A stretch of DNA of 64,000 nucleotides. Source: Caloramator mitchellensis (GTDB lineage: Bacteria > Bacillota > Clostridia > Clostridiales > Caloramatoraceae). Shown one piece after another: positions 27,086 through 35,544 of this stretch (the first letter of the stretch is position 1; the number at the start of each line of letters is the position of its first letter). The position numbers and the translations under genes are program-made. The notes beneath the pieces are model-generated. The model was not told where the DNA came from. It saw only the letters and a program-made list of their open reading frames with translations, and did no database searches. The stretch is taken from positions 62,001 through 126,000 of the forward strand of contig NZ_LKHP01000001.1 in the NCBI RefSeq assembly GCF_001440545.1, read 5' to 3'.

Positions 27086-27328
27086 GTGTATCTTGGGTTA
27101 ATTATAGCTTTTATAATGATTTTTGGTTCAATCTGGGCTCTTTTAACGGATAATTTGTTTAAGGCGATTGTAATATTTGGTATTGTATCCCTTTCATCAT
27201 CAGTAATGTTCTTACTTATGCAGGCACCAGATGTTGCAATAACAGAAGCAGCAATAGGCTCAGGGATTACAACTGCACTTTTTATATTCACATATAAGAA
27301 ATTGGAGGATAGGAAAGATGAGAGATGA
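27086..27328 (+). CDS. mbxD: DUF4040 antiporter/hydrogenase subunit (MbxD-like)
   Basis: This 80-residue, three-helix protein matches the DUF4040 part found in MrpA C-terminal regions and in MbhD/MbxD: LTDNLFKAIVIFGIVSLSSS and QAPDVAITEAAIGSGITTALF. The Pro-Asp-Val-Ala-x-Thr-Glu segment is part of the proton path in these families. GTG 27086 is 8 bases after GGAAGG; GTG 27077 sits on that site. It overlaps the next gene by 11 bases. Confidence 0.85.
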   Translation: MYLGLIIAFIMIFGSIWALLTDNLFKAIVIFGIVSLSSSVMFLLMQAPDVAITEAAIGSGITTALFIFTYKKLEDRKDER

Positions 27329-28061
27329 AAAATCATTATTTATAAACATTGTTGCTTTGCTTATCCTTTCTGTTATGGCTTTCTATATTTATAAAGTTTC
27401 AATCGACACAGGAAGCGGCATAAAAATAACTGATAACACAACCCCTCAAATGAGAGTTGCAGACAGGTATTTAAATAAGAACGTAATGGATGGAAACAGC
27501 AAATACGAATGGGGGGGCTCAGCAGAAAACACTTCTGCTAATATTGTAACCTCTGTTGTTGTAGACTATAGATTATTCGACACAACACTTGAAGTAATAG
27601 TTCTTTTTATTACTATTTTAGGTTTTGGGTTTATAATGCCAAAGGACAAACGTAAAATCAATCCATCAACTACTATACTTTACAGATGGTCACCAATACT
27701 TATGTTATTAATGCTTATGATAGGCGGATACATGTTCATAAATGGTCATCTATCACCAGGTGGGGGATTTCCAGCAGGTGCGATAATATCAACTGCAGTA
27801 TTAACAGGAGTTTTAGCTGGAAGAAGAACATTAAATCAAAAAAAGCTAAAGATTATTGAAGCGGTTGCAGGAATATCAATATTCGGACTTGGTATTGCAA
27901 GCTATTTAATAACCGGCAATTTCTTTCAAAACTTTATTCTAAATGATAAAATAGGTGACCTTTTTTCAGCTGGATTGATACCTGTGTTTTATGGGTTAAT
28001 TGCCTTTAAGGTTGCGGCTGAACTTTCTAATATTTATTTTGAATTCTATGAGGAGTGTTGA
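27318..28061 (+). CDS. mbxF: MnhB-domain subunit with N-terminal MbhE-like part (MbxF-like)
   Basis: This 247-residue protein has an N-terminal helix (about 10-28), an external segment (30-80) and a C-terminal MnhB domain (about 110-245) with INGHLSPGGGFPAGAIISTA, the MrpB signature. In hydrogenase-type clusters these parts are two genes (MbhE and MbhF); here they are one polypeptide, as in mbx operons. It is the B-type subunit of the Na+ module. It overlaps mbxD and is followed 2 bases later by mbxG. Confidence 0.85.
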   Translation: MRDEKSLFINIVALLILSVMAFYIYKVSIDTGSGIKITDNTTPQMRVADRYLNKNVMDGNSKYEWGGSAENTSANIVTSVVVDYRLFDTTLEVIVLFITILGFGFIMPKDKRKINPSTTILYRWSPILMLLMLMIGGYMFINGHLSPGGGFPAGAIISTAVLTGVLAGRRTLNQKKLKIIEAVAGISIFGLGIASYLITGNFFQNFILNDKIGDLFSAGLIPVFYGLIAFKVAAELSNIYFEFYEEC

Positions 28062-28063
28062 TT

Positions 28064-28426
28064 ATGTCACAATTGTTTATTTTATCTTCACTTTCCCTGG
28101 TATTTATCGGCTTGTTTGGAGTTTTAACAAGAAAAAATTTAATTAAAATATTTATTGCCCTAAATATTATTGAAACAGGAATAAATTTACTTCTTGTTGC
28201 TTTTGGATATATTGAAAATGGGACTACGCCAATACTGACATCACAGGATAGCATTTTAAAACTTACAAGCATGGTAGACCCTGTTCCACAAGCTTTAGTT
28301 CTAACTTCTATAGTAATTGGTCTTGGAACAACAGCGTTTTCACTTGGACTGGCTATTAGATATAAATATAATCATAATTCTTTGTCGATAAGGGCATCTG
28401 AGGAAGAAGAGGGGGTTAAAGTATGA
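28064..28426 (+). CDS. mbxG: NuoK/MrpC-like subunit (MbxG-like)
   Basis: This 120-residue, three-helix protein matches MnhC/NuoK: GLFGVLTRKNLIKIFIALNI and the conserved Glu in IIETGINLLLVAFGY, then DPVPQALVLTSIVIGLG. ATG 28064 follows GAGGAG by 9 bases; a TTG at 28055 is too near that site. Its last bases overlap mbxH. It takes part in ion translocation. Confidence 0.88.
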   Translation: MSQLFILSSLSLVFIGLFGVLTRKNLIKIFIALNIIETGINLLLVAFGYIENGTTPILTSQDSILKLTSMVDPVPQALVLTSIVIGLGTTAFSLGLAIRYKYNHNSLSIRASEEEEGVKV

Positions 28427-29886
28427 ATAGCGTAGTGTTTTTAGTTGTAATCCCTCTTATTGCAGCATTTTTATCTTTATTCTTTGGAAAAAACAATAAA
28501 ATTTTATCATATTTAGTTACGGTATTTAATTTAGCCTTTAGTATTATGGTGCTTTTTAGCAATAGTATACCATTTAATGTTGCAATCGGAGGATGGAGGG
28601 CACCCTACGGCATTAATTTTGTAGTAACAGATTTGACTATTTTTTTCCTATTACTTGTTAATTTGGCAGCTCTTCTTGCATTAACGACAATTAGAAGTGA
28701 TAGGGAATACCAATTTTATTCATTTTACTTTGTTCTTCTTGCGGCAACAAATGGAATGGTTCTAACTGGTGATATGTTTAATTTCTTCTTGTTCGTAGAG
28801 CTTTCAACGTTTGCTGTAGCAGGTCTTGTTGCTTATAAAAAGAATAGACTTTCAACTGGAGCTGCATTAAAATACCTGATTTTGTCATCAACAGCATCGA
28901 TGTTCAGCCTTGCTGCAATAGGACTTATATACAAAACACTTGGAACACTTAATTTTGCAGACATTGCAAATAAAGTTAAAGATTTAAATCCTGCATCTTC
29001 ATCATTGATTCTAATATTATTTGTTTCGAGTATGCTTGTTGAACTAAAGATATTCCCGTTCAATATGTGGGTTGTAAAGGCTTATGAGGCGTCCACGACT
29101 GCAGTTAATTTATTTATTCATGGAATGCTTGGAACTGCAGGCGTTTATGCGGCATTAAGAATTATATTGATGATATTTGCAAATGATGGCCTTAAATTCA
29201 ATGCGGATGTAAATATTTCAATGATTTTAACGGTTTTTGCATTTGTTACGGTTATAATAAGTGAAATTGGAGCGTTAAATGAAAAAAACTTAAAGAAGAT
29301 ATTAGCATTTTCATCTATGGCACAGCTTGGAGTAGTATTGTTTGGAATCAGCCTTGGAAGTTTTGATGCAATTAAAGGTGTATTCTACGTTGTTCTTTCT
29401 AATTATCTGGCAAAGTTCGTAATGTTTATGGTTGCAAAGGAATTTTCCAAGGTGTCAGGAAGTTTAAATTACGATGAAATGAAGGGATTAGGAAGAAAAT
29501 ATCCTATGCTTGCTATTAGTTTTACAATAGCTGCTTTAAGTCTTATGGGTATACCGTATTTCGCAGGTTTTTGGGGCAAGCTATCGATAATAGGTAATGC
29601 TATATTATTTGGTAAAGCTGGTGTGATTGGCTCAATATTAATTCTAATTGCATCAGTCATTGAAGGAGTATACTATTTAAGAATCTCCCACACTTTCTTT
29701 GTTGAAGGCGAAGAAAAAGAAATTAAAATATCAAGAGTAAATTGTCTAATTCCAATGATTATAGCTATTGTTATTATAATAATCGGTATTTATCCAAATA
29801 GCGTAGAAAATATTATTGTTTCATTGATAAATGAAATTCAAAATGTTCAAGAAAATTATATCAGATTGATTTTATCTATAAAGTGA
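28423..29886 (+). CDS. mbxH: Antiporter-like subunit MrpD/NuoN type (MbxH-like)
   Basis: This 487-residue protein has about 14 membrane helices of the proton-conducting antiporter family. The conserved TM5 Glu is in FNFFLFVELSTFAV, the TM7 Lys in VELKIFPFNMWVVKAYE, and a later Lys in NEKNLKKILAFSSMAQLG. These charged residues form the ion channel in complex I and Mrp. It is the first of two antiporter-like paralogues in the operon. Confidence 0.9.
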   Translation: MNSVVFLVVIPLIAAFLSLFFGKNNKILSYLVTVFNLAFSIMVLFSNSIPFNVAIGGWRAPYGINFVVTDLTIFFLLLVNLAALLALTTIRSDREYQFYSFYFVLLAATNGMVLTGDMFNFFLFVELSTFAVAGLVAYKKNRLSTGAALKYLILSSTASMFSLAAIGLIYKTLGTLNFADIANKVKDLNPASSSLILILFVSSMLVELKIFPFNMWVVKAYEASTTAVNLFIHGMLGTAGVYAALRIILMIFANDGLKFNADVNISMILTVFAFVTVIISEIGALNEKNLKKILAFSSMAQLGVVLFGISLGSFDAIKGVFYVVLSNYLAKFVMFMVAKEFSKVSGSLNYDEMKGLGRKYPMLAISFTIAALSLMGIPYFAGFWGKLSIIGNAILFGKAGVIGSILILIASVIEGVYYLRISHTFFVEGEEKEIKISRVNCLIPMIIAIVIIIIGIYPNSVENIIVSLINEIQNVQENYIRLILSIK

Positions 29887-29896
29887 GGGTGAGAAT

Positions 29897-31771
29897 ATGT
29901 TAGAGCTTTTAATGGTTCCTCTGATAACGGCCCTTATATCAGCAGTTTTTATTAAGCACAAGAATATTGTCTGGCCGTTGTTTTTGACAGCAAACGCATA
30001 TATACTATACAAGCTATATACATTGTATGGACAATGGGAATTGGTGTTAAACGCAAACACAAATTTTGAAGTTTTTGGAGCAAAAATTAGTTTGGGAGTT
30101 GCAAATAATCCCATAGGTTGGTATTTTGCATTTTTCTCAGCGATTATTACATTTATTATTTCCGTTTTTTCATTAGGATTTAATAAAAATTCAAAGGGAA
30201 ATGTTGCTCCTGTATGGATGCTTATTATTTTCTCAAATATTGGGATTTTTTATGCGGCAGACTGGATTACGTTTTTTATGATGTGGGAACTTATGGGATG
30301 GACTTCCTTCTTTGCAATAACTAACGGAAATAAAAAGGCACTGGATGGAGCAAAATACTATCTTGCACTTTCACTATTAGGAGCTTCATCCATGCTTGTT
30401 GGAATATTGCTACTTGGTAACTTAACAGGAACATTTGAAATGTTTGGAACAGCTTATGGTTTAGTTCAAATGTTCAGCCAGGAAACAACAGCATCAGTAA
30501 CAATTATTATACTGCTTTTGATGGCATTCTTTATTAAATCTGCAATATTTCCATTTTATATGTGGCCATCTAAGGTTTATGCAATTGGACCAGAGGATTT
30601 TATCACATTTATGTCATCGGTAATGATTAAATATGGAATCTATCCAATTGCAATGTTTATGATACCTGTCTTTGGCAGTATAGAACTTCCTCAAATATTG
30701 AATACTGGAAGCTGGATTCAATACTTTATAGGATACCTTGGAGCTATAAGTGCAGTATTAGGAACAATACTTGCAATTTTCCAAACAGATATGAAAAAAT
30801 TATTTGCCTATTCATCTGTTGCAAACATGGGATATATATTATTAGGCTTTGCAGCATTAAATATTGTTGGATTTGAAGGGGCTCTTTTTCATACAGTCAA
30901 CCATATGGTTTTGAAAGCAGCCATATTCTTAACTCTTGCTGCGGTAGTTTTTAGAACTGGCGAAAGTGAGATGCATAAACTTGGAGGATTAGTATATAGG
31001 ATGCCTATAACATTCTTAACATTCCTACTTGGAATAATAGCTGCGGCAGGAATTCCACCTCTAAATGGTTTCGGTTCTAAGTGGATGATAATTCAGGCTC
31101 TTATGTCCAAAAGAATGGTAGTATTTGCAATAGCCATGATTTTTGCCTCAACTGGTGCATTTATGTATCTATTCAGGGCACTTGCATCTATATTTCTTGG
31201 ACAACTTCCAGATAGATTTAAGGAAGTTAAAGAAGTTCCATTAACTATGTCTATTCCTATGATTGTTATGATGATCGGTATGCTTCTAATTGGTGTTATT
31301 CCAGGAGTGGTTATGAAACCATTGACTTATGCCCTTAATGCAGTTGGATACAATGTTCAGATAGCGTCATGGACTACACTAGAGGGAGCATTAAAAAATT
31401 CTACGATTGATTTGACTGTAGTATTTTTAATATTCTTTGCGGGATTTATAATTTCAGCAATAATGTATGTCCTGGGAAATAAAGCACAAACTGTGCCACA
31501 GGATGACAATTACACTGGTGGTGAATATCCAGAGGAATGGGGAGTAGATGCAGATAGGTTTAATTATTCATATTCCTTCTATCAGCCATTCAAAGAAATG
31601 TTTGACCCATTGCTCGAGAGAGTATCAATTGATGGTTTCTTTTCAAGCATTGGAAGGAATTTTGAGTATATGAGCACAACAGTTCAGGGACTTTATAAAA
31701 GAGGAGAGGGAGCGGTATTGCTCTTTAGCATCGGAGTTCTCCTATTAATTTTAGGAGGTTGGATTTTATGA
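29897..31771 (+). CDS. mbxH': Second antiporter-like subunit, HyfB/NuoL type (MbxH'-like)
   Basis: This 624-residue protein has about 16 membrane helices. The TM5 Glu is in ITFFMMWELMGWTSFF and the TM7 Lys in FFIKSAIFPFYMWPSKVYAI; QTDMKKLFAYSSVANMG matches the family. A C-terminal hydrophilic stretch (about residues 545-590) and a last helix probably give the lateral arm. Two H-type subunits, as in Mbx/MBS, distinguish this cluster from Mbh hydrogenases, which have one. Its stop overlaps the mbxM start. Confidence 0.9.
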   Translation: MLELLMVPLITALISAVFIKHKNIVWPLFLTANAYILYKLYTLYGQWELVLNANTNFEVFGAKISLGVANNPIGWYFAFFSAIITFIISVFSLGFNKNSKGNVAPVWMLIIFSNIGIFYAADWITFFMMWELMGWTSFFAITNGNKKALDGAKYYLALSLLGASSMLVGILLLGNLTGTFEMFGTAYGLVQMFSQETTASVTIIILLLMAFFIKSAIFPFYMWPSKVYAIGPEDFITFMSSVMIKYGIYPIAMFMIPVFGSIELPQILNTGSWIQYFIGYLGAISAVLGTILAIFQTDMKKLFAYSSVANMGYILLGFAALNIVGFEGALFHTVNHMVLKAAIFLTLAAVVFRTGESEMHKLGGLVYRMPITFLTFLLGIIAAAGIPPLNGFGSKWMIIQALMSKRMVVFAIAMIFASTGAFMYLFRALASIFLGQLPDRFKEVKEVPLTMSIPMIVMMIGMLLIGVIPGVVMKPLTYALNAVGYNVQIASWTTLEGALKNSTIDLTVVFLIFFAGFIISAIMYVLGNKAQTVPQDDNYTGGEYPEEWGVDADRFNYSYSFYQPFKEMFDPLLERVSIDGFFSSIGRNFEYMSTTVQGLYKRGEGAVLLFSIGVLLLILGGWIL

Positions 31772-32652
31772 TGGCTGTTTTAAGAGTATTTTTGTTTGGC
31801 TTCTTTGCGATATTCATAGGGCTTTTGTTTATGGGGATTGGACGTAAAGTAATTGCAAGAATTCAATTAAGATATGGACCCCCATTTTATCAGGCGTTTT
31901 TAGATGTAGGTAAGTTATTTGCAAGAAAATCGATTACTCACAATTTCGTTATGGACCTTGGAATGGTTATGGCACTTGCTGGATTGGTTGCGACAATGCT
32001 CTTTATCCCGATAGGGGGGCATACAGCTATTAAGACTAGTTCTAATTTAATAGTAATTATGTATCTTATGGCTATCGGTTATCTTGGTATGGCAATGGCG
32101 GTGGCTGCAAGTGGAAATCCAAATGCAACAATAGGGGTATCACGTGCCCTGACTATGATGCTTGGTTATGAGGTTCCATTCTTTACGGTAATATTAGGCT
32201 TGATAATTTTTAATGGAACATCTTCACTTGAGCTAATTGCAAATAATCAGGCGGGAGGAATACTAAATTGGAATATGATAAAATTCCCTCTCGGTTTTAT
32301 AGCTGCAGAAATTGCACTTCAGGCAATGATGGGAGAAAAACCTTTTGATGCAATGATAGCACCTGCAGAAATAGCTTCAGGTCCGATGGTTGAATTGAGT
32401 GGAAAATATTTAGGGCTTGCATTTTTAACTCATGCAGTTTCTATATTTGTTGAAACAGCAATAATAGTTAATTTATTTTTGGGTGGTGCTTCAAATATAT
32501 TTGAATTTGTGCTTAAACAATTTGAAATATATCTTATAACAGTGTTTATTGAAGCGGTGTTCCCAAGATTTAAGATTGAACAGGCAGTTAAGTTTTTATG
32601 GACAGTTCCGATGGGTATAGCGCTTGTTCAGCTTGTGATGATAGTATTCTAG
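31768..32652 (+). CDS. mbxM: NuoH-like membrane anchor subunit (MbxM-like)
   Basis: This 294-residue protein has about eight membrane helices and links the peripheral Fe-S arm to the membrane arm. Family motifs are RIQLRYGPPFYQAFLDVGKL near the N-terminus and the acidic loop AEIASGPMVELSGKYLG. ATG 31768 lies 9 bases after AGGAGG (31753-31758); TTG 31759 directly touches that site. It ends 11 bp before mbxJ. Confidence 0.9.
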   Translation: MMAVLRVFLFGFFAIFIGLLFMGIGRKVIARIQLRYGPPFYQAFLDVGKLFARKSITHNFVMDLGMVMALAGLVATMLFIPIGGHTAIKTSSNLIVIMYLMAIGYLGMAMAVAASGNPNATIGVSRALTMMLGYEVPFFTVILGLIIFNGTSSLELIANNQAGGILNWNMIKFPLGFIAAEIALQAMMGEKPFDAMIAPAEIASGPMVELSGKYLGLAFLTHAVSIFVETAIIVNLFLGGASNIFEFVLKQFEIYLITVFIEAVFPRFKIEQAVKFLWTVPMGIALVQLVMIVF

Positions 32653-32663
32653 GAGGCGATTTA

Positions 32664-33275
32664 ATGGAAGATTTAAAAGTAGAAAAGAAAAGAAGTTGTA
32701 TTGAAAATGTTATAGATTTCTTCAGACAAAGGTCCATCTGGATGCTTCATTACTGAACAGGCTGTGGGGCGGTGGAGTTACCACCAACAATGACATCCAG
32801 GTGGGATGTTGAAAGATTTGGAGTAGGCCCTATGGCTACTCCAAGGCAGGCAGATGTTTTATTGGTAACAGGTTATGTTTCTTTAAAGACATTGAAGAGA
32901 ATAATCAGAACCTATGAACAGATGCCAGAACCCAAATGGATTTTAGCATTTGGTTCATGCACTGTTAACGGAGGAATTTACTGGGATTCATATAATACTA
33001 TAACTAATCTTGCTGAATATATACCAGTAGATATAACGGTATCGGGCTGTATGCCAAGGCCGGAGGCTGTTATGGATGCTCTTCAAACCCTCATGAAGAT
33101 GATTCAATCTGGAGAAGGCGGAGCGTATAAAAAGTATAAGGAAAATTACGCTTACTATAAGGCAAATCAGGACAGGGTATTAAAAAAGTTAGAACCAATA
33201 CTTGGCGAAGCTAAGGATGCTCCTTCTGATGAAGAAAATCCAATCAAGGAATTGGGGGGTAATTATGAAGCTTGA
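32664..33275 (+). CDS. mbxJ: NuoB-like Fe-S subunit MbxJ with in-frame UGA (probable selenoprotein)
   Basis: ATG 32664 follows AGGAGG by 7 bases and opens a frame of 203 codons broken only by TGA at codon 31 (32754-32756). Reading through gives HY-[UGA]-TGCGAVELPPTM, where the TGA stands at the first Cys of the CxxC motif of the proximal [4Fe-4S] cluster. The other expected ligands, Cys34, Cys99 (FGSCTVNGG) and Cys129 (SGCMPRPEA), are intact. Starting at GTG 32772 instead would remove codon 31 and Cys34. The sequence on both sides of the TGA is well conserved with archaeal MbxJ as I recall it. Selenocysteine is the favoured reading; a sequencing error or a nonsense mutation are the alternatives. 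Confidence 0.85.
32754..32756 (+). other. In-frame TGA, candidate selenocysteine codon
   Basis: This is the only stop codon within mbxJ. It replaces the first Cys of a CxxC cluster motif, the classic Cys-to-Sec exchange position. Frame and similarity continue without disturbance on both sides. Confidence 0.7.
32757..32790 (+). promoter_or_regulatory. SECIS-like hairpin after the TGA
   Basis: GGTGG (32771-32775) and CCACC (32781-32785) form a perfect 5-bp stem with the loop AGTTA (32776-32780). The loop begins 20 nt after the TGA and has G as its second base, which meets the usual bacterial SECIS rule (loop 16-37 nt away, G in the first two loop positions). TGT (32763-32765) and ACA (32787-32789) may extend it across an internal loop. 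Codons here are unusually GC-rich (GGC TGT GGG GCG GTG) for this AT-rich gene. Confidence 0.6.
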
Positions 33276-33750
33276 AAAAGAAAATATAATAGAACTTTTA
33301 AATAACAAGGGGGTAGAGGTCATTGACCTTTACCCAACCCAGATTGCTGTTAAAGTTAAAAAGGATAATATTATTAATCATCTAGTTTATCTAAAATCAA
33401 TAGGATTTGATCATCTTTCGTTTATTTGTGCGGTTGATTTTATTGATGAAGGCGAATTTGAGTTAGTATATCATGTTTGGTCATATACTCATAAGATTCA
33501 CATTTTAAATAAGGTAAGAATTGACAGGAATGAACCTAAAATACCTACTATAGTTGATTTGTGGGAACAGGCTCAGTTTTATGAGCAGGAAGTTCATGAA
33601 TTCTTTGGAATTGTTTTTGAAGGAAATAAAGACTTATCCCATCTTTTCCTTGAAAACTGGGTAGATATACCACCTTTAAGAAAGGATTTTGATACAAGAG
33701 AATTCTCTATTAGATTGTTTGATGCTATACCAAATGGAGGTGACAGGTAA
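33265..33750 (+). CDS. mbxK: NuoC-like subunit (MbxK-like)
   Basis: This 161-residue protein matches the 30-kDa/NuoC family: WSYTHKIHILNKVRI, then VDLWEQAQFYEQEVHEFFGIVFEGN and a PPLRKDFDTRE end. It has no cofactor and supports the peripheral arm. ATG 33265 follows GGGGGG by the right distance and overlaps the end of mbxJ by 11 bases. The longer frame beginning at 33202 lies inside mbxJ and is not used. Confidence 0.9.
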   Translation: MKLEKENIIELLNNKGVEVIDLYPTQIAVKVKKDNIINHLVYLKSIGFDHLSFICAVDFIDEGEFELVYHVWSYTHKIHILNKVRIDRNEPKIPTIVDLWEQAQFYEQEVHEFFGIVFEGNKDLSHLFLENWVDIPPLRKDFDTREFSIRLFDAIPNGGDR

Positions 33751-34895
33751 TGGATGCACCATCATACAGCCTTACGAAAATAGCAGAGAAGGATAAATTA
33801 GCAGTTTATGAACTTTTCTTTGGGCCTAATCATCCAGGAATGCACGGAAATTTTGGATATGTTCTTGAGATGATAGGAACAGAAATAGTAAAGGTAAGAC
33901 CAAATGCCGGGCACCTTCATAGAGGCTTTGAAAAATTAATGGAGCAGAAACTGTGGGTTCAAAATTTAGCTCTTGTTCCAAGAATTTGCGTTGTTGACCC
34001 AGACCCCAATGAAGTTGCATACTGCACAGCAATTGAAAAAATAATGGGAGTTGAAATTCCTGAAAGGGCAAAATATATTAGAACTATTACACTTGAAATG
34101 AGCAGGTTAACATCCTTCCTAATGGGAATGGGAGCATTAGGCGCAGCACTTGGACTTTATACCCCTATGTATATTATGATGGCGGATAGAGACTATCTAC
34201 TTGACCTTTTTGAATGGCTTACAGGAGCAAGAATATATCATATATTTAACATCCCTGGAGGAGTAAGAAATGATTTGCCTCAAGGATGGATTGAAAGGTT
34301 AAATGAGGTTTTAGATATTCTTGAAAAAAGACTGCCTGAGTATGATAAATTGATGTTTGAAAATCCAATTATTCATAAGAGATTAAAGGGACTTGGTTAT
34401 GTTTCTAAGGAAGATGCATTAAGATACGGTTTAACTGGACCAAATTTAAGAGCTTCAGGAAACGGCTTTGATGTAAGAGTTGACGACCCATATGCTGCTT
34501 ATCCATATCTTGATGTAAAGGTTCATACCCAGGAAGGTGGGGACGCACTAACAAGAGCAGTTCAAGTAAGAATTGAATATGAAGAAACAATTAAACTAAT
34601 AAGACAAGCTTTAAGACAAATGCCTGAGGGCGATGTCAGACTTAATCTTGGTAATCTTTCAATGCTAAAGGTTCCTAAGGGCGAGGCCTATGCTAAGGTA
34701 GAATCTTCTAAGGGAGAATTTGGTTATTATGTTGTTTCAGACGGTGGAACAAAGCCCTATAGGGTTGGAGTTAGAGGTCCATCACTTCCCGCAGGACTTT
34801 TACTTGCGCAAAAGCATTTACCAAAGATGAAGATTGATGACGTCGCAGCTTGGATGGGTTCCTTAGCAATTTGTCCACCAGATATTGATAAGTAG
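33750..34895 (+). CDS. mbxL: NuoD-like large subunit lacking a full NiFe site (MbxL-like)
   Basis: This 381-residue protein is homologous to the [NiFe]-hydrogenase large subunit and NuoD. At both places where hydrogenases have CxxC there is CxxD: Cys80-VV-Asp83 in VPRICVVDPDPNE, and Cys375-PP-Asp378 in the C-terminal LAICPPDIDK. A NiFe centre needs all four Cys, so this should not be a hydrogenase. Loss of two Cys is what I recall for MbxL of Pyrococcus. There is no C-terminal extension of the kind removed by hydrogenase maturation proteases. The Glu/His pair in RPNAGHLHRGFEKLMEQ is kept. Confidence 0.9.
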   Translation: MDAPSYSLTKIAEKDKLAVYELFFGPNHPGMHGNFGYVLEMIGTEIVKVRPNAGHLHRGFEKLMEQKLWVQNLALVPRICVVDPDPNEVAYCTAIEKIMGVEIPERAKYIRTITLEMSRLTSFLMGMGALGAALGLYTPMYIMMADRDYLLDLFEWLTGARIYHIFNIPGGVRNDLPQGWIERLNEVLDILEKRLPEYDKLMFENPIIHKRLKGLGYVSKEDALRYGLTGPNLRASGNGFDVRVDDPYAAYPYLDVKVHTQEGGDALTRAVQVRIEYEETIKLIRQALRQMPEGDVRLNLGNLSMLKVPKGEAYAKVESSKGEFGYYVVSDGGTKPYRVGVRGPSLPAGLLLAQKHLPKMKIDDVAAWMGSLAICPPDIDK

Positions 34896-34906
34896 GAGGG
34901 GAAGCT

Positions 34907-35398
34907 ATGGCATTAGGAGACAAGAGCGTATATTCTCCATTGACAACCCTTAAAAATTTATTTAAAAAACCTTTGACTATAAAGTATCCAAAGGAAATTT
35001 TAAGGGTTTTTCCAAACAAAGATGGAGTTTCACCAATTTATAGAGGACTTCATACAAATGATTTAAATAAATGCGTTGGATGTGCAGCCTGCCAGAGAAT
35101 ATGCCCATTTGATGCAATTGAAATGAAGACAATCGGTCAGAATGAACAGGGAAGAGCAATTAAAAAGCCAGTCGTTGATTATGGAAGATGCAGCTTTTGT
35201 GCGTTTTGTGTTGACGTCTGTCCAACAAATTCACTTAAAATGTCAAGACATTTTATATACAAAATAAAGACTGTAAAAACTATGTCAGCAAAGGAAGAAG
35301 TTGAATATGTAAAGGAAAAGTTTAAGCTCATGCCAGATGAGAGCCTTGGTGATGACATAGGATATAATACAGGAAAGTCAAAAAAGATTTTAGGATAA
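34907..35398 (+). CDS. mbxN: NuoI-like 2x[4Fe-4S] ferredoxin subunit (MbxN-like)
   Basis: This 163-residue protein has two complete CxxCxxCxxxCP motifs: CVGCAACQRICP (about residue 55) and CSFCAFCVDVCP (about residue 96). It carries electrons from ferredoxin to the proximal cluster in MbxJ. It is the last gene of the operon and a strong terminator follows. The long C-terminal tail after residue 110 has no recognised motif. Confidence 0.92.
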   Translation: MALGDKSVYSPLTTLKNLFKKPLTIKYPKEILRVFPNKDGVSPIYRGLHTNDLNKCVGCAACQRICPFDAIEMKTIGQNEQGRAIKKPVVDYGRCSFCAFCVDVCPTNSLKMSRHFIYKIKTVKTMSAKEEVEYVKEKFKLMPDESLGDDIGYNTGKSKKILG

Positions 35399-35400
35399 AT

Positions 35401-35447
35401 ACAACAATACCTCCCTCATAAAATTGATGGAGGTATTGTTGTATTTT
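35401..35447 (+). terminator. Terminator of the mbx operon
   Basis: ACAACAATACCTCC (35401-35414) pairs perfectly with 35429-35442, and ATTTTTG follows. Confidence 0.9.
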
Positions 35448-35544
35448 TGAATTTTTTTTGAATATTATTTTGTTTTGTGATAAAAATTTATATGATATAA
35501 TTATTAAATACACATTTATCAATTTTGAAATAGGGGGATTTAAT

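Noticed and set aside
32772-33275. mbxJ as a short gene starting at GTG 32772
   Set aside because: This start loses codon 31 and cluster ligand Cys34 and has no properly spaced ribosome site. ATG 32664 has AGGAGG and the conserved N-terminus in frame.
33750-34895. MbxL as an active [NiFe]-hydrogenase large subunit
   Set aside because: Two of the four required Cys are Asp (83 and 378) and the processed C-terminal tail is missing.
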